Part shown: piece by piece, positions 47,505 through 56,201 of the stretch | Numbering within the stretch: the first letter of the stretch is position 1 | Layout: every line of letters starts with the position of its first letter | From: Methylophaga marina | Lineage (GTDB): Bacteria > Pseudomonadota > Gammaproteobacteria > Nitrosococcales > Methylophagaceae | Length of the DNA stretch: 64,000 nucleotides | NCBI RefSeq assembly: GCF_030296755.1 | Contig: NZ_AP027741.1 | Coordinates: 1,302,001 to 1,366,000, forward strand | Direction: 5' to 3' | Translations under genes and position numbers: made by a program | The notes under the pieces: generated by a model | The model's input: the letters and a program-made list of their open reading frames with translations, nothing else | Database searches by the model: none | Told to the model about the DNA's origin: nothing

Positions 47505-49160
47505 TTACATACCTTTGTATACAGGGCCACTGCCGCCTTCTGGTGGCACCCAGACAATATTCTGAGTCGGGTCTTTGATATCACAGGTTTTACAGTGTAT
47601 GCAGTTCTGAGCATTTATCTGCAACGACGGTTCCCCTGCCTGCTCAATAATTTCATAGACTCCGGCCGGACAATAACGTTGTTCTGGTGCATCATAGTTC
47701 TTCAGGTTGATGGTGACGGGCACGGCCTTGTCTTTTAATTGCAAATGACCAGGTTGGTTATCATCATGCACGATATTGCTCAAATCGATCGAAGACAAGC
47801 GATCAAAAGTCAGCTCACCATCTGGTTTAGGGTAGTCAATTTTCTTAACTTGGTTTTTCGATTTGAGACTTTTATGGTCGGCCTGCTGATGCTGCAATGT
47901 CCAGGGTAACTTGATATGTAAGGCACTCAGCCACAATTCAATACCCGCTAAGGCGCCACCTGTCATGTTGCCAAAACGTGACAGCAAGGGTTTAAAGTTA
48001 CGCACTTTTTCTAACTCTTTCCAAACCCATGAAGCATTTAATTTAATGGGATATTCCATAAGTAAACGCTTACTATCATTTGTCGATTCAGTAAAATAGT
48101 CGTAAGCCGCTTCTGCGGCTAACATGCCTGATTTGATCGCATTATGGCTGCCTTTAATTTTGGGCACATTGACCATGCCCGCGCTGCAACCAATAAATGC
48201 ACCACCAGGGAAAATCAGATCCGGCAAAGATTGCAAACCTCCTTCGCTAATGGCTCTGGCACCATAACTAAGACGTTTGCCGCCTTGTAACATTGCTCGT
48301 ATCTCGTGGTGCGTTTTGAAACGTTGAAACTCATCAAAAGGTGATAGATACGGATTGCTGTAATCCAGATGCACCACCATCCCGATAGACACTAATTGTT
48401 CACCATAGTGATAGACAAAAGCACCGCCCCCCGTATCGTCAGATAAGGGCCAGCCAAAACTATGACTGACATAACCTGGCTGATGCTGTTGCTCAGGGAT
48501 ACGCCAGATTTCTTTGATGCCCAAGCCAAACTTGGCTGGACGGTCTGCATCACGTAGATTGAAATGCGACTCTAACTGACGTGCCAGAGAACCTCTGGCC
48601 CCTTCTGCAATTAGGGTAAAAGGCGCCTGAATTTCAATTCCTGCCACAAATTGTGCTGTCGGCTCACCATCGGCATCTCTACCCATATCCCCAGTAATAA
48701 CCCCAATCAGATCACCCTGTTCGTTATATAAAGCTTCCTGAGCTGAAAAGCCAGCATAGATTTCAACGCCCAGCTCTTCAGCCTGACCGCCCAGCCATGA
48801 GCATAACTCACCCAAACTCCCAATATAGTTACCACTATTTTTCATCAAAGGCGGCATTAACCAATGTGGAATCGTCCACGCTTTATCGCTGGTCATAAAC
48901 TGGAACTTATCTTCACTCACGGCGGTTTTTAGTGGTGCGCCTTTTTGTTTCCAGTCGGGTATCAGCTCGTTTAACGCGATCGGATCGATCACAGCACCAG
49001 AAATAATCTGTGCCCCAACTTCAGCGGCTTTTTCTAACACACAGACACTGAGATCCTTTCCGGCCTCATTAGCTAATTGTTTAAAACGAATAGCGGCGCC
49101 CAACCCCGCTGGCCCAGCACCAATAATTAACAAGTCATAATTCATTACGTCACGTTGCAT
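47505..49160 (-). CDS. Electron transfer flavoprotein-ubiquinone oxidoreductase
   Basis: A 551-residue ETF-QO. It takes electrons from reduced ETF and passes them to the quinone pool at the inner membrane. FAD-binding motif LLIIGAGPAGLGAAIRFK is at the start, with a second conserved part IISGAVIDPIALNELIPDW. The C-terminal ferredoxin-like region has cysteines in RYCPAGVYEI and NCIHCKTCDIKDPTQNI for the [4Fe-4S] cluster. AAGGA lies seven bases before the ATG at 49160. The preceding LysR gene ends within the start region, so both are likely in one transcript. It belongs functionally with the etfBA genes on the other side of that LysR gene. Confidence 0.95.
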   Translation of the reverse strand: MQRDVMNYDLLIIGAGPAGLGAAIRFKQLANEAGKDLSVCVLEKAAEVGAQIISGAVIDPIALNELIPDWKQKGAPLKTAVSEDKFQFMTSDKAWTIPHWLMPPLMKNSGNYIGSLGELCSWLGGQAEELGVEIYAGFSAQEALYNEQGDLIGVITGDMGRDADGEPTAQFVAGIEIQAPFTLIAEGARGSLARQLESHFNLRDADRPAKFGLGIKEIWRIPEQQHQPGYVSHSFGWPLSDDTGGGAFVYHYGEQLVSIGMVVHLDYSNPYLSPFDEFQRFKTHHEIRAMLQGGKRLSYGARAISEGGLQSLPDLIFPGGAFIGCSAGMVNVPKIKGSHNAIKSGMLAAEAAYDYFTESTNDSKRLLMEYPIKLNASWVWKELEKVRNFKPLLSRFGNMTGGALAGIELWLSALHIKLPWTLQHQQADHKSLKSKNQVKKIDYPKPDGELTFDRLSSIDLSNIVHDDNQPGHLQLKDKAVPVTINLKNYDAPEQRYCPAGVYEIIEQAGEPSLQINAQNCIHCKTCDIKDPTQNIVWVPPEGGSGPVYKGM

Positions 49161-49163
49161 GAT

Positions 49164-50095
49164 TTATTCCTTAATAATTCGAGTGAGATTAACCTCGTCA
49201 CTGCGCGAAACATCAGCAGTAATCGATTGACATAACGCTAAAAACTCACGCATGCCGGTGGTCTGATATTTCTGCTTATGCCACAGAAAATAGAAATACC
49301 GACCTAGATCCAAAGCAGGTGCATTGACCGGCACCAAGCTACCGCGACGAAAGGCATCTTTTAATGCCAGTCGGGAAATGCAACCGATACCCAGACCTGA
49401 TTCGATTGTACGTTTTACCGCTTCGGTGTGTTCAAGTTCGAGGCGAATATTGAGTTGTGAATGATAATTGTGAAAAGCACGATCAAACGTTTCACGTGTA
49501 CCAGAACCTTTTTCTCTGAGAATCCAAGGCTCTGCTAATAACTGTTGCATAGTGACCTTTTTCTTGTTTGCCAGAGGATGATCAGGTGCACAGAACACCA
49601 CTAACTCATCGGCAATCCAGGTTTCCACTTCAATATCCGGGTGATGACATCCCCTTCAATCAAACCAATATCAAGCTCATGGTTCGCAATTTGTTCAATG
49701 ATGGTTTTTGTATTGTGAACCTGCAACTCAATGCGGCTATCAGCATGTTCATGTAAAAACTCGGCCACCAGCAAGGTCGCCAAATAGTTACCAATGGTCA
49801 GCGTGGCACCGATTTTCATCAGACCATATCCGGCATGACCTTCCATGAGATTATGAATTTCCTGCGCACGATCTAGTAACTCAACAGCATGCGGTAACAA
49901 TTGCTGACCTGCCTGATTAATCCGCAGGGATTTACCCACACGATCAAACAATTGCACATTGTATTGCTTCTCAAATTCTGCCAGTGCGGTACTGGCTGCA
50001 GATTGAGATAGAAACAAGGCTTGAGCGGCTTTAGACACACTGCCTGTTCGGCTGACAGCAACAAAAATTTCGAGTTGTCTTAGACTGAATTTCAT
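49164..50095 (-). pseudogene. LysR-type regulator divergent from etfB, with one frameshift
   Basis: A LysR-family transcription regulator. The N-terminal winged helix is intact: LRQLEIFVAVSRTGSVSKAA and SQSAASTALAEFEKQYNV. The substrate-binding domain follows, including LMKIGATLTIGNYLATLLVA. The frame moves by one base near 49637-49646: the first part goes DIGLIEGDVITRILK, the second picks up as VETWIADELVVFCAPDHPL. Adding one C restores DVIHPDIEVETWIADEL. Full length is then about 310 residues, normal for LysR. It is divergent from etfB and upstream of the ETF-QO gene, so it probably controls one or both. Similar regulators (for example FinR) control ferredoxin-NADP reductase genes; which effector it senses is unknown. 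Confidence 0.88.
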
Positions 50096-50114
50096 GTTTT
50101 TACATATCTATTTA

Positions 50115-50133
50115 TTAGATAGATAATATCTAA
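50115..50133. promoter_or_regulatory. Inverted repeat, candidate LysR operator between the LysR gene and etfB
   Basis: Arms TTAGATA and TATCTAA are separated by five bases in the 103-base divergent region. LysR regulators bind palindromic sites in such regions, but I could not match the T-N11-A rule exactly. Confidence 0.5.
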
Positions 50134-50198
50134 ATTATCAATTTAACAAATATTGTACGCCACTATAAAATGCTCAGCAAACCTTAAGAGGAAATGTA

Positions 50199-50951
50199 AT
50201 GAAAATTTTAGTCGCGATAAAACGTGTAGTGGATTACAACATCAAAGTCGGTATCAAAGGCGATGGTTCCAATGTGGATATCGACGGCGTGAAAATGAGT
50301 GCCAACCCGTTCGATGAAAATGCGATTGAGCAAGCCATTCGTTTGAAAGAACAAGGTAAGGCCGATGAAGTTGTTGCCGTGTCCATTGGCTCATCAGCCA
50401 ATCAGGATGTATTAAGACATGCGCTGGCTATGGGTGTGGATCGGGCACTTCTGGTCGAACACGAAACAGAAGTACAGTCGCTGGAGGTCGCCAAACTCTT
50501 ACAAGCCGTCGCTGATAAAGAGCAACCGGATCTGATACTTCTCGGTAAACAAGCGGTGGATGATGATGCTGGTCAGGCAGGGCAAATGCTGGCTGCCTTG
50601 TTGGATTATCCACAAGGTACTTTTGCTTCGGAGCTGGATATTGAAAATGGTGAAGCTATCGTTACCCGTGAAATAGACGGTGGTACCGAAACCGTGGCAT
50701 TGCAATTACCTGCGGTAGTCACTGCTGACTTACGCTTAAACGATCCACGGTTCGTCAAACTACCGAATCTGATGCAGGCGAGAAAGAAGCCGATCGAAAA
50801 CCTGTCGGCTTCAGAGCTGGTCACTGACTTAACGCCCAGATTGTCATTAATCAATGTCGCCGAACCACCTCAACGTAAAGCTGGCATTAAAGTCGACAGT
50901 GTTGATGCTTTATTGCAGCAATTACGTACAAAAGAAGGAATTGCACTATGA
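50199..50951 (+). CDS. etfB: Electron transfer flavoprotein beta subunit
   Basis: A 250-residue ETF beta protein, starting MKILVAIKRVVDYNIKVGIK. Family features: NPFDENAIEQAIRLKEQGKA, ALAMGVDRALLVEH and DLILLGKQAVDDDAGQAGQM (nucleotide-binding region) and the segment LPAVVTADLRLNDPRFVKLPN. With EtfA it forms a heterodimer that carries electrons from dehydrogenases to ETF-QO. GAGGAAA precedes the ATG. It overlaps etfA by four bases (ATGA), as usual. Confidence 0.96.
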   Translation: MKILVAIKRVVDYNIKVGIKGDGSNVDIDGVKMSANPFDENAIEQAIRLKEQGKADEVVAVSIGSSANQDVLRHALAMGVDRALLVEHETEVQSLEVAKLLQAVADKEQPDLILLGKQAVDDDAGQAGQMLAALLDYPQGTFASELDIENGEAIVTREIDGGTETVALQLPAVVTADLRLNDPRFVKLPNLMQARKKPIENLSASELVTDLTPRLSLINVAEPPQRKAGIKVDSVDALLQQLRTKEGIAL

Positions 50952-51880
50952 GCACATTAGTATTAGCCGAACACAATGGACAACAACTGCATAACGAAGT
51001 CCGTCACGCTGTCTCCGCTGCTCAACATTGGGGACAGCCTGTTCATCTGTTAGTTGTGGGTTATCAGTCTGAGCAGATTGCCAAACAAGCCGCGACTGTA
51101 GATGGAGTGACTGAGGTATTACATGCCAATGCCCCGCAGTTTGAGCATCCGCTTGCTGAAGATGTGAGTAAGCTGATTGATACTTTGGTGACAGATTATG
51201 AGGTCGTGATGGCTGCACATACCTCATTCAGCCGGAATGTGTTGCCACGTGTAGCCGCTGTGGCCGGTGTCGCCATGATCTCGGACGTATTAGCCATTCA
51301 TCCTGACAACCGCTATGTGCGGGCTATCTATGCCGGTAACGTTCACACCACCGTACAAAGCCGTGATGCAAAGCAAATCCTGACGGTGCGTGGCAGTAAA
51401 TTTACTGCGGCTGAGTTAAATGGTCAGGCTGAAATAACTGCAGTCTCAGTCCCTGAACCTTTCACCAAAACACGCTGGATCAGTGAGTCTCGAATTGAGT
51501 CCGATCGTCCTGCGCTTAACTCGGCCAAAGTCGTGGTGTCGGGTGGTCGCTCATTAGGTAGTGCAGAGAAGTTTGATGCCTTACTTAATCCCTTAGCTGA
51601 AAAACTCGGTGCTGCACTCGGTGCGACCAGAGCGGCTGTGGATGCAGGCTATGCGCCAAATGAAATCCAGGTCGGTCAAACAGGTGTCACGGTAGCACCT
51701 GAACTGTATTTTGCGGTTGGCGTGTCTGGTGCGGTGCAACATACCGCCGGCATGAAAGACAGCCGTATTGTTGTCGCCATCAATCAAGATCCCGATGCGC
51801 CGATTTTTCAGGTAGCCGACTATGGTCTGGTGGCCGATCTGTTTGATGCCGTGCCTAGTTTAACCAACGCCCTTTCATAA
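50948..51880 (+). CDS. etfA: Electron transfer flavoprotein alpha subunit
   Basis: A 310-residue ETF alpha protein. The FAD-binding C-terminal part is clear: VVVSGGRSLGSAEKFDALLN, RAAVDAGYAPNEIQVGQTG, YFAVGVSGAVQHTAGMKDSR and VVAINQDPDAPIFQVADYGL. It joins EtfB to form the ETF. It is followed after 13 bases by the ferredoxin-NADP reductase gene, so the three form one operon. This subunit binds the FAD. The sequence is of normal length and unbroken. Confidence 0.96.
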   Translation: MSTLVLAEHNGQQLHNEVRHAVSAAQHWGQPVHLLVVGYQSEQIAKQAATVDGVTEVLHANAPQFEHPLAEDVSKLIDTLVTDYEVVMAAHTSFSRNVLPRVAAVAGVAMISDVLAIHPDNRYVRAIYAGNVHTTVQSRDAKQILTVRGSKFTAAELNGQAEITAVSVPEPFTKTRWISESRIESDRPALNSAKVVVSGGRSLGSAEKFDALLNPLAEKLGAALGATRAAVDAGYAPNEIQVGQTGVTVAPELYFAVGVSGAVQHTAGMKDSRIVVAINQDPDAPIFQVADYGLVADLFDAVPSLTNALS

Positions 51881-51893
51881 AAAAGAGATAACG

Positions 51894-52670
51894 ATGAGTA
51901 CATTTGCAAGCGAGCGCGTTTTAAGCGTGCACCACTGGGATGACAATCTGTTCAGCTTCAAAACTACCCGTGATCCGGGCCTGCGTTTTGAAAATGGTCA
52001 GTTTGTGATGATTGGCCTTGAAGTCGACAATAAACCGTTGCTTCGTGCATACAGTATTGCTAGCCCGAATTATGATGAAAATCTGGAGTTTTTCAGCATC
52101 AAAGTTCCTAACGGGCCACTCACTTCACGCCTGCAACATTTACAGGTTGGTGATGAGATATTAGTCAGCAGAAAACCGACGGGTACCTTGGTCGTGCATG
52201 ATCTAAAGCCGGGCAAAAACCTGTACCTCTTCTCAACAGGTACCGGGCTCGCACCTTTTCTCAGTGTGATTCAGGATATCGAAGCCTATGATCGCTTTGA
52301 GAAAATCATTCTTATTCATGGGGTGCGTTATGTCAGTGAATTGGCTTATGCCGATTTCATTGAAAAAGACTTGCCTGACAATGAATTCTTTGGTGATCTG
52401 GTCAAAGAAAAGTTAATTTATTATCCCACCGTCACTCGCGAACCTTTCCGAAATCAGGGACGACTGACGGATCTGATTACCAGTGGCAAATTATTTGAGG
52501 ATATTGGTCTACCTCCCCTTGATCCTGAGCATGATCGAGCCATGATCTGTGGCAGTCCACAAATGCTGAATGACACCGCAGCGTTATTAGATGAGCGAGG
52601 GTTTGTGGTTTCTCCTCGCATCGGTGTACCCGGCGACTATGTGATTGAACGTGCTTTTGTGGAGAAATAA
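51894..52670 (+). CDS. fpr: Ferredoxin/flavodoxin-NADP reductase
   Basis: A 258-residue FAD enzyme. FAD site: PLLRAYSIASPNYDENLEFF; NADP-binding motif: LYLFSTGTGLAPFLSVIQD; C-terminal MICGSPQMLNDTAALLDERG and a terminal aromatic-free ending VIERAFVEK, characteristic of the bacterial Fpr subclass. It exchanges electrons between NADPH and ferredoxin or flavodoxin. Its presence behind etfBA suggests that ETF-linked metabolism and NADPH/ferredoxin are co-ordinated here. The next gene (MOSC) converges on it. Confidence 0.94.
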   Translation: MSTFASERVLSVHHWDDNLFSFKTTRDPGLRFENGQFVMIGLEVDNKPLLRAYSIASPNYDENLEFFSIKVPNGPLTSRLQHLQVGDEILVSRKPTGTLVVHDLKPGKNLYLFSTGTGLAPFLSVIQDIEAYDRFEKIILIHGVRYVSELAYADFIEKDLPDNEFFGDLVKEKLIYYPTVTREPFRNQGRLTDLITSGKLFEDIGLPPLDPEHDRAMICGSPQMLNDTAALLDERGFVVSPRIGVPGDYVIERAFVEK

Positions 52671-52674
52671 GGCT

Positions 52675-53538
52675 TTATTGAATAAAGACCTCATCACCAA
52701 CACGAATAACGCCAGCTTCAGCAATAGCGCCATAGACTCCCAGGTTTTGGTCAGCTTGCTTCACAATCGTACGAAGCATTTTTTTATCTGATGGGATATG
52801 GCGCTGTTGTCGGGTAATGGCGCCACATCGTGGCGTGGTGCCACAACATTGCACTGTCGTCTGACCAATCTGAATCGTTTTATCTAACCAGGCTTGCTCA
52901 ATCAAACCTTCCATACCTGGAACCGTTTCAATGACAATATTTGGACGGAAGCGCTCTACTGCCCAGTCAGAGTCAGGTTTAAGCTGTTTCATATAATCCA
53001 GTGTGGCGGTCGTCAGCATATGAAAAGGCGTAACTAAGAAAAAGGTACCTGGCAGTGATACATACTCCTGAGCCTGCTCGGGCAGGTTATCCAAATCCGG
53101 TAAGGCTTCACCAGGCTCTCGATCAAATGTGGCTTTTAGCTCTTCCAACCAAGTGTGATCGTCTTGTTTATATCGTTTGTAGAAATCCTGCTCTTCAATA
53201 GGCTTAAGCGGCTGTAATGTGGAATCAAACCCGGTTAGCAAAGTCAGTAACTGATTGACCTGTGGCTCATCACTGCCAATCACGGCGCCATCAGGAAAAG
53301 TGATATCAACCTGATCATCTGGTCCGGTCGCATCTCCACGTCGGCACTTTGCATTGCAGCGTAATAATTCAGGCCGAAATTTACAGCTTTGGATTTCCTG
53401 TCGCTGAGTATCTTGTAATGCCCAGATACGATCGCCAGTTAAACCATTTTCACCTAGATAACATTGTTCAAGCTGTTCCCCTGCCATCCCTTTGACTGGA
53501 TAACGCCAGATTTGTTTGATTGAGCCAACCTTGAGCAT
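52675..53538 (-). CDS. MOSC-domain protein
   Basis: A 287-residue protein. The N-terminal MOSC_N-type region reads IKQIWRYPVKGMAGEQLEQC and LGENGLTGDRIWALQDTQRQ. The MOSC domain follows: VERFRPNIVIETVPGMEGL, then TVQCCGTTPRCGAITRQQ, containing a conserved Cys that would ligate molybdenum cofactor. Members of this group are molybdenum cofactor-binding reductases or sulfur carriers; the partner proteins are not evident here. Stop codon lies five bases from the fpr stop on the opposite strand. The gene stands alone. Confidence 0.88.
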   Translation of the reverse strand: MLKVGSIKQIWRYPVKGMAGEQLEQCYLGENGLTGDRIWALQDTQRQEIQSCKFRPELLRCNAKCRRGDATGPDDQVDITFPDGAVIGSDEPQVNQLLTLLTGFDSTLQPLKPIEEQDFYKRYKQDDHTWLEELKATFDREPGEALPDLDNLPEQAQEYVSLPGTFFLVTPFHMLTTATLDYMKQLKPDSDWAVERFRPNIVIETVPGMEGLIEQAWLDKTIQIGQTTVQCCGTTPRCGAITRQQRHIPSDKKMLRTIVKQADQNLGVYGAIAEAGVIRVGDEVFIQ

Positions 53539-53641
53539 AAAACCACCTTATGTCCGTGATGCGATAACTGGTGCTAAGCTTAAGATTGTGTGTCCGGTCT
53601 GTATATCCGGCATTTTACGTAGATAATTTTCTTCGGGCATA

Positions 53642-53670
53642 AAAAAAGCCCCAACGAGTGGGGCTTTTTT
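53642..53670 (-). terminator. Rho-independent terminator after pqqA
   Basis: Stem AAAAAAGCCCC / GGGGCTTTTTT with loop AACGAGT. On the minus strand the T run follows the stem 20 bases after the pqqA stop. It can also terminate in the other direction. Confidence 0.9.
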
Positions 53671-53690
53671 GCTCTCGATTTGAGAAACTA

Positions 53691-53762
53691 TTATCTGTTG
53701 CAGATGTACATAGTTACTTCGAAACCGAAACGCATGTCTGAATATTCTGGTTTAGTCCACAT
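53691..53762 (-). CDS. pqqA: PqqA, PQQ precursor peptide
   Basis: A 23-residue peptide beginning [15 protein letters not shown] and ending MYICNR. The Glu at residue 15 and Tyr at 19, three residues apart, are the two that become PQQ; the surrounding residues EVTMY match the conserved core. GAGGTGATTATC lies just before the ATG, giving a ribosome-binding sequence. The gene is too short for ordinary ORF finding. PQQ is the cofactor of methanol and other dehydrogenases. It stands alone in this window: no pqqB, C, D or E gene follows, and a terminator comes directly after. This is either a second copy of pqqA or a dispersed PQQ locus. Confidence 0.95.
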   Translation of the reverse strand: MWTKPEYSDMRFGFEVTMYICNR

Positions 53763-53887
53763 GATAATCACCTCGCTTTGTGTTTGTTAGTACGGTTCCT
53801 ATGTTACGAGTCCGTGGCAAATGACAATAGCGTATTTTTCTTTTGATTACTCAGGATTTTCCTGAGTAATGATAAATTGATTATCCG

Positions 53888-55318
53888 TCAGTTTGGCAGG
53901 AGTAAAGAAGCGAGGCTCAAGAAAATCAGAAAGCCCAGTGTATCGGTCATTCCTGTAGTGATAATACTACTGCCCAATACCGGATCCTGTTTCAGCTTCT
54001 TTAGAATCAACGGAATACTTACGCCGATTAAGGCCGCTAACACCATCGTGCCAGACATGGCTAGCATCATTACAAAGGCCAAGCCCAGATTCTGATACAA
54101 AAATAGCGTTAGCAATCCCGTTAAACTTCCCCATATCAGCCCATTCACCGCAGCCACGGAAAACTCTTTTATATAGAGCCGTCGAAGATTATTGGCGTCG
54201 AGTTGTTTTAATGCCAGCCCACGAATCACCAGCGCCACCACTTGATTGCCCGTGTTGCCGCCAATATTAGCGGTGATGGGTAACAAGGCAGCTAGTGCCA
54301 CCATACTGCTAATCGTGGTCTGGAACTGATCAATCACGCGAGAAGCAATCAATACAATCACCAGATTCAGTGCAATCCACGGCCAGCGATTTTTAGCTGA
54401 CTTCATCATCGGATCAAATAAATTTTCTTCTTTCGATAAGCCTGCCTGAGCGAGAAACTGGCGCTGCGACTGTTCTTCCAGTAGATCCATTAGCGAGCTG
54501 ACACGTAATACCCCAACCAGTTTCTGATGTGCATTCACCACCGGTGCTACCAATAATTCATAGCGCTCAAAATCACGTGCCGCTTCATCGGCAGAGTCGG
54601 TAGTATGAAAGATATGGGCTTGCTTCAACATGCAATCGGCTACCCGTAAATCACCTCGCTTGATTAATAAATCAGAGACGAGCAGCAGTCCCTGAAATAA
54701 ACCCACCGAATTGATCACCATGATAAAACCGGACTCATCCGGTAACTTCCCTTTCTGACGTAACTCACGTAACACTTGATCTAAGGTTTGATTCTCAAGT
54801 ACCACAGCAAAATCATATTCCATCCAGGCACCAACGCTTTCTTCAGGAAAGAGTAAGGTGGACTGTACATTTTCACGCTGCTGCTGTGGTAATGAGGATA
54901 AGACGCTATCACCGATCTCATCTGGTAACTCTTGCATCAGATCCGCAATTTCATCAGTATCGAGATGCGATGCCGCCCGAATCAAATCGGTTGGTTGTAA
55001 TTCTGCTAATAAGGTTTGTCGTAAACTATCAGAAAGCTCCAGCAGCACCGCCCCCATATGCTCACTTTGCAGCAGTTGCCAAATAAACGAGCGCTGTACC
55101 GGCGGTAATTGCTCAAGCAGATTTGCTATGTCATATGGATGTAAGCGGTTTAACAGCTGCTGAATTTCACCTTGATACTGCTTGACGGTTAACAGCTCGA
55201 CTAATGCCTGCTTATCCTTATTCTCCTGACGTATTGTCAGGGTTTCCACTAGCTCCTGGCGATTAAGCAAATCATAAATTAAGTGAAATATATGCTCTGT
55301 TTGCTTCAGTTGTTGCAC
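53888..55318 (-). CDS. mgtE: MgtE-family magnesium transporter
   Basis: A 476-residue MgtE protein. The N domain spans about residues 30-150 (LHPYDIANLLEQLPPVQRSF, HLDTDEIADLMQELPDEIGD), then two CBS domains (about 155-275), a linking helix and five transmembrane segments. The pore-lining segment is ALLPITANIGGNTGNQVVAL, which is the family hallmark. It brings in Mg2+ and the N/CBS domains close the pore when Mg2+ is high. It is divergent from ribA with 172 bases between them; no clear Mg2+-responsive leader could be recognised there. Full-length and intact. Confidence 0.95.
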   Translation of the reverse strand: MQQLKQTEHIFHLIYDLLNRQELVETLTIRQENKDKQALVELLTVKQYQGEIQQLLNRLHPYDIANLLEQLPPVQRSFIWQLLQSEHMGAVLLELSDSLRQTLLAELQPTDLIRAASHLDTDEIADLMQELPDEIGDSVLSSLPQQQRENVQSTLLFPEESVGAWMEYDFAVVLENQTLDQVLRELRQKGKLPDESGFIMVINSVGLFQGLLLVSDLLIKRGDLRVADCMLKQAHIFHTTDSADEAARDFERYELLVAPVVNAHQKLVGVLRVSSLMDLLEEQSQRQFLAQAGLSKEENLFDPMMKSAKNRWPWIALNLVIVLIASRVIDQFQTTISSMVALAALLPITANIGGNTGNQVVALVIRGLALKQLDANNLRRLYIKEFSVAAVNGLIWGSLTGLLTLFLYQNLGLAFVMMLAMSGTMVLAALIGVSIPLILKKLKQDPVLGSSIITTGMTDTLGFLIFLSLASLLLPN

Positions 55319-55490
55319 GCAAAACGCCTCATCATATTTAGTGCCGACCTTTTAGTATGCGTCAGAGATATTTCAATCTGATGATGGCTGAAATGCACTT
55401 ACCCTTTAGCGGGAAAACTTTCCAGTATTTCAATAAATTATTCTTAAAAAGAGTCAGATGCAGTAAGATCACCGATTGCTTTATTAGACG

Positions 55491-56201
55491 TTGCCTTACA
55501 TTGTGAACTCAAACCGCCCTAAGCTATTCAGCGCATTGCTCAGACGAATTAACCACTGTTTCCGTTCTGCCAAAGACGCATCCGCAGTGACGATTAGAAC
55601 GACTGTTCAGTTACCCATTATTCTTAATGATGGCAGTGAGGCCATGGCAGAAATGTATAGCTTTTCGGGTTTTGTGGATGGCAAAGAACACTTTGCTTTG
55701 AAGCTTGGTAGACCCGATCCCACACATCCACTTGTGCGCATCCATTCGGAGTGTGTTACCGGTGATGCGCTGGGTTCAGCACGCTGTGATTGCGGACCGC
55801 AATTACAGGAGGCATTAAGTTTATTCAATAAAGAAGGTGGCTATTTACTGTATCTGCGTCAGGAGGGCCGCGGCATTGGTTTGTATGAAAAACTGGATGC
55901 CTATCGTTTGCAGGAACAGGGACATGACACCTTTACCGCTAATCTAGAACTTGGTCATAACGTCGATGAACGGGATTATCAAGCAGCGGCTGATATTCTG
56001 AATGCACTCAAGCTGAATCAGATTATGCTAATGACTAACAATCCGGACAAACGTCAGCAACTGGAAAAGGCCGGTATTCAGGTTCATGGCACACGGCCTA
56101 CCGGGGTATTTGCAAACCGCCATAACCATGGTTATCTGACAACTAAAATCCACCGGGGCAATCATCAGATTAGTATTGACGAGCTGCTAAGGAAGCCCTA
56201 G
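55491..56201 (+). CDS. ribA: GTP cyclohydrolase II
   Basis: A protein of up to 236 residues. The core is the GTP cyclohydrolase II domain: ALKLGRPDPTHPLVRIHSEC, then GDALGSARCDCGPQLQEAL with the three zinc-binding Cys (C in SEC, RCDC), LLYLRQEGRGIGLYEKLDAY and GHNVDERDYQAAADILNAL, later NNPDKRQQLEKAGIQVHGTR. The reaction opens the GTP ring as the first step to riboflavin. The start is uncertain: TTG 55491 in the called frame, or GTG at 55503 or 55588. The N-terminal extension of about 30 residues is therefore doubtful. Not next to other rib genes. The gene end overlaps the LysR gene end. Confidence 0.9.
   Translation: MPYIVNSNRPKLFSALLRRINHCFRSAKDASAVTIRTTVQLPIILNDGSEAMAEMYSFSGFVDGKEHFALKLGRPDPTHPLVRIHSECVTGDALGSARCDCGPQLQEALSLFNKEGGYLLYLRQEGRGIGLYEKLDAYRLQEQGHDTFTANLELGHNVDERDYQAAADILNALKLNQIMLMTNNPDKRQQLEKAGIQVHGTRPTGVFANRHNHGYLTTKIHRGNHQISIDELLRKP

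Noticed and set aside
55319..55490. FMN or Mg2+ riboswitch between mgtE and ribA
   Set aside because: I looked for conserved FMN-aptamer and M-box pieces and could not find a convincing set.
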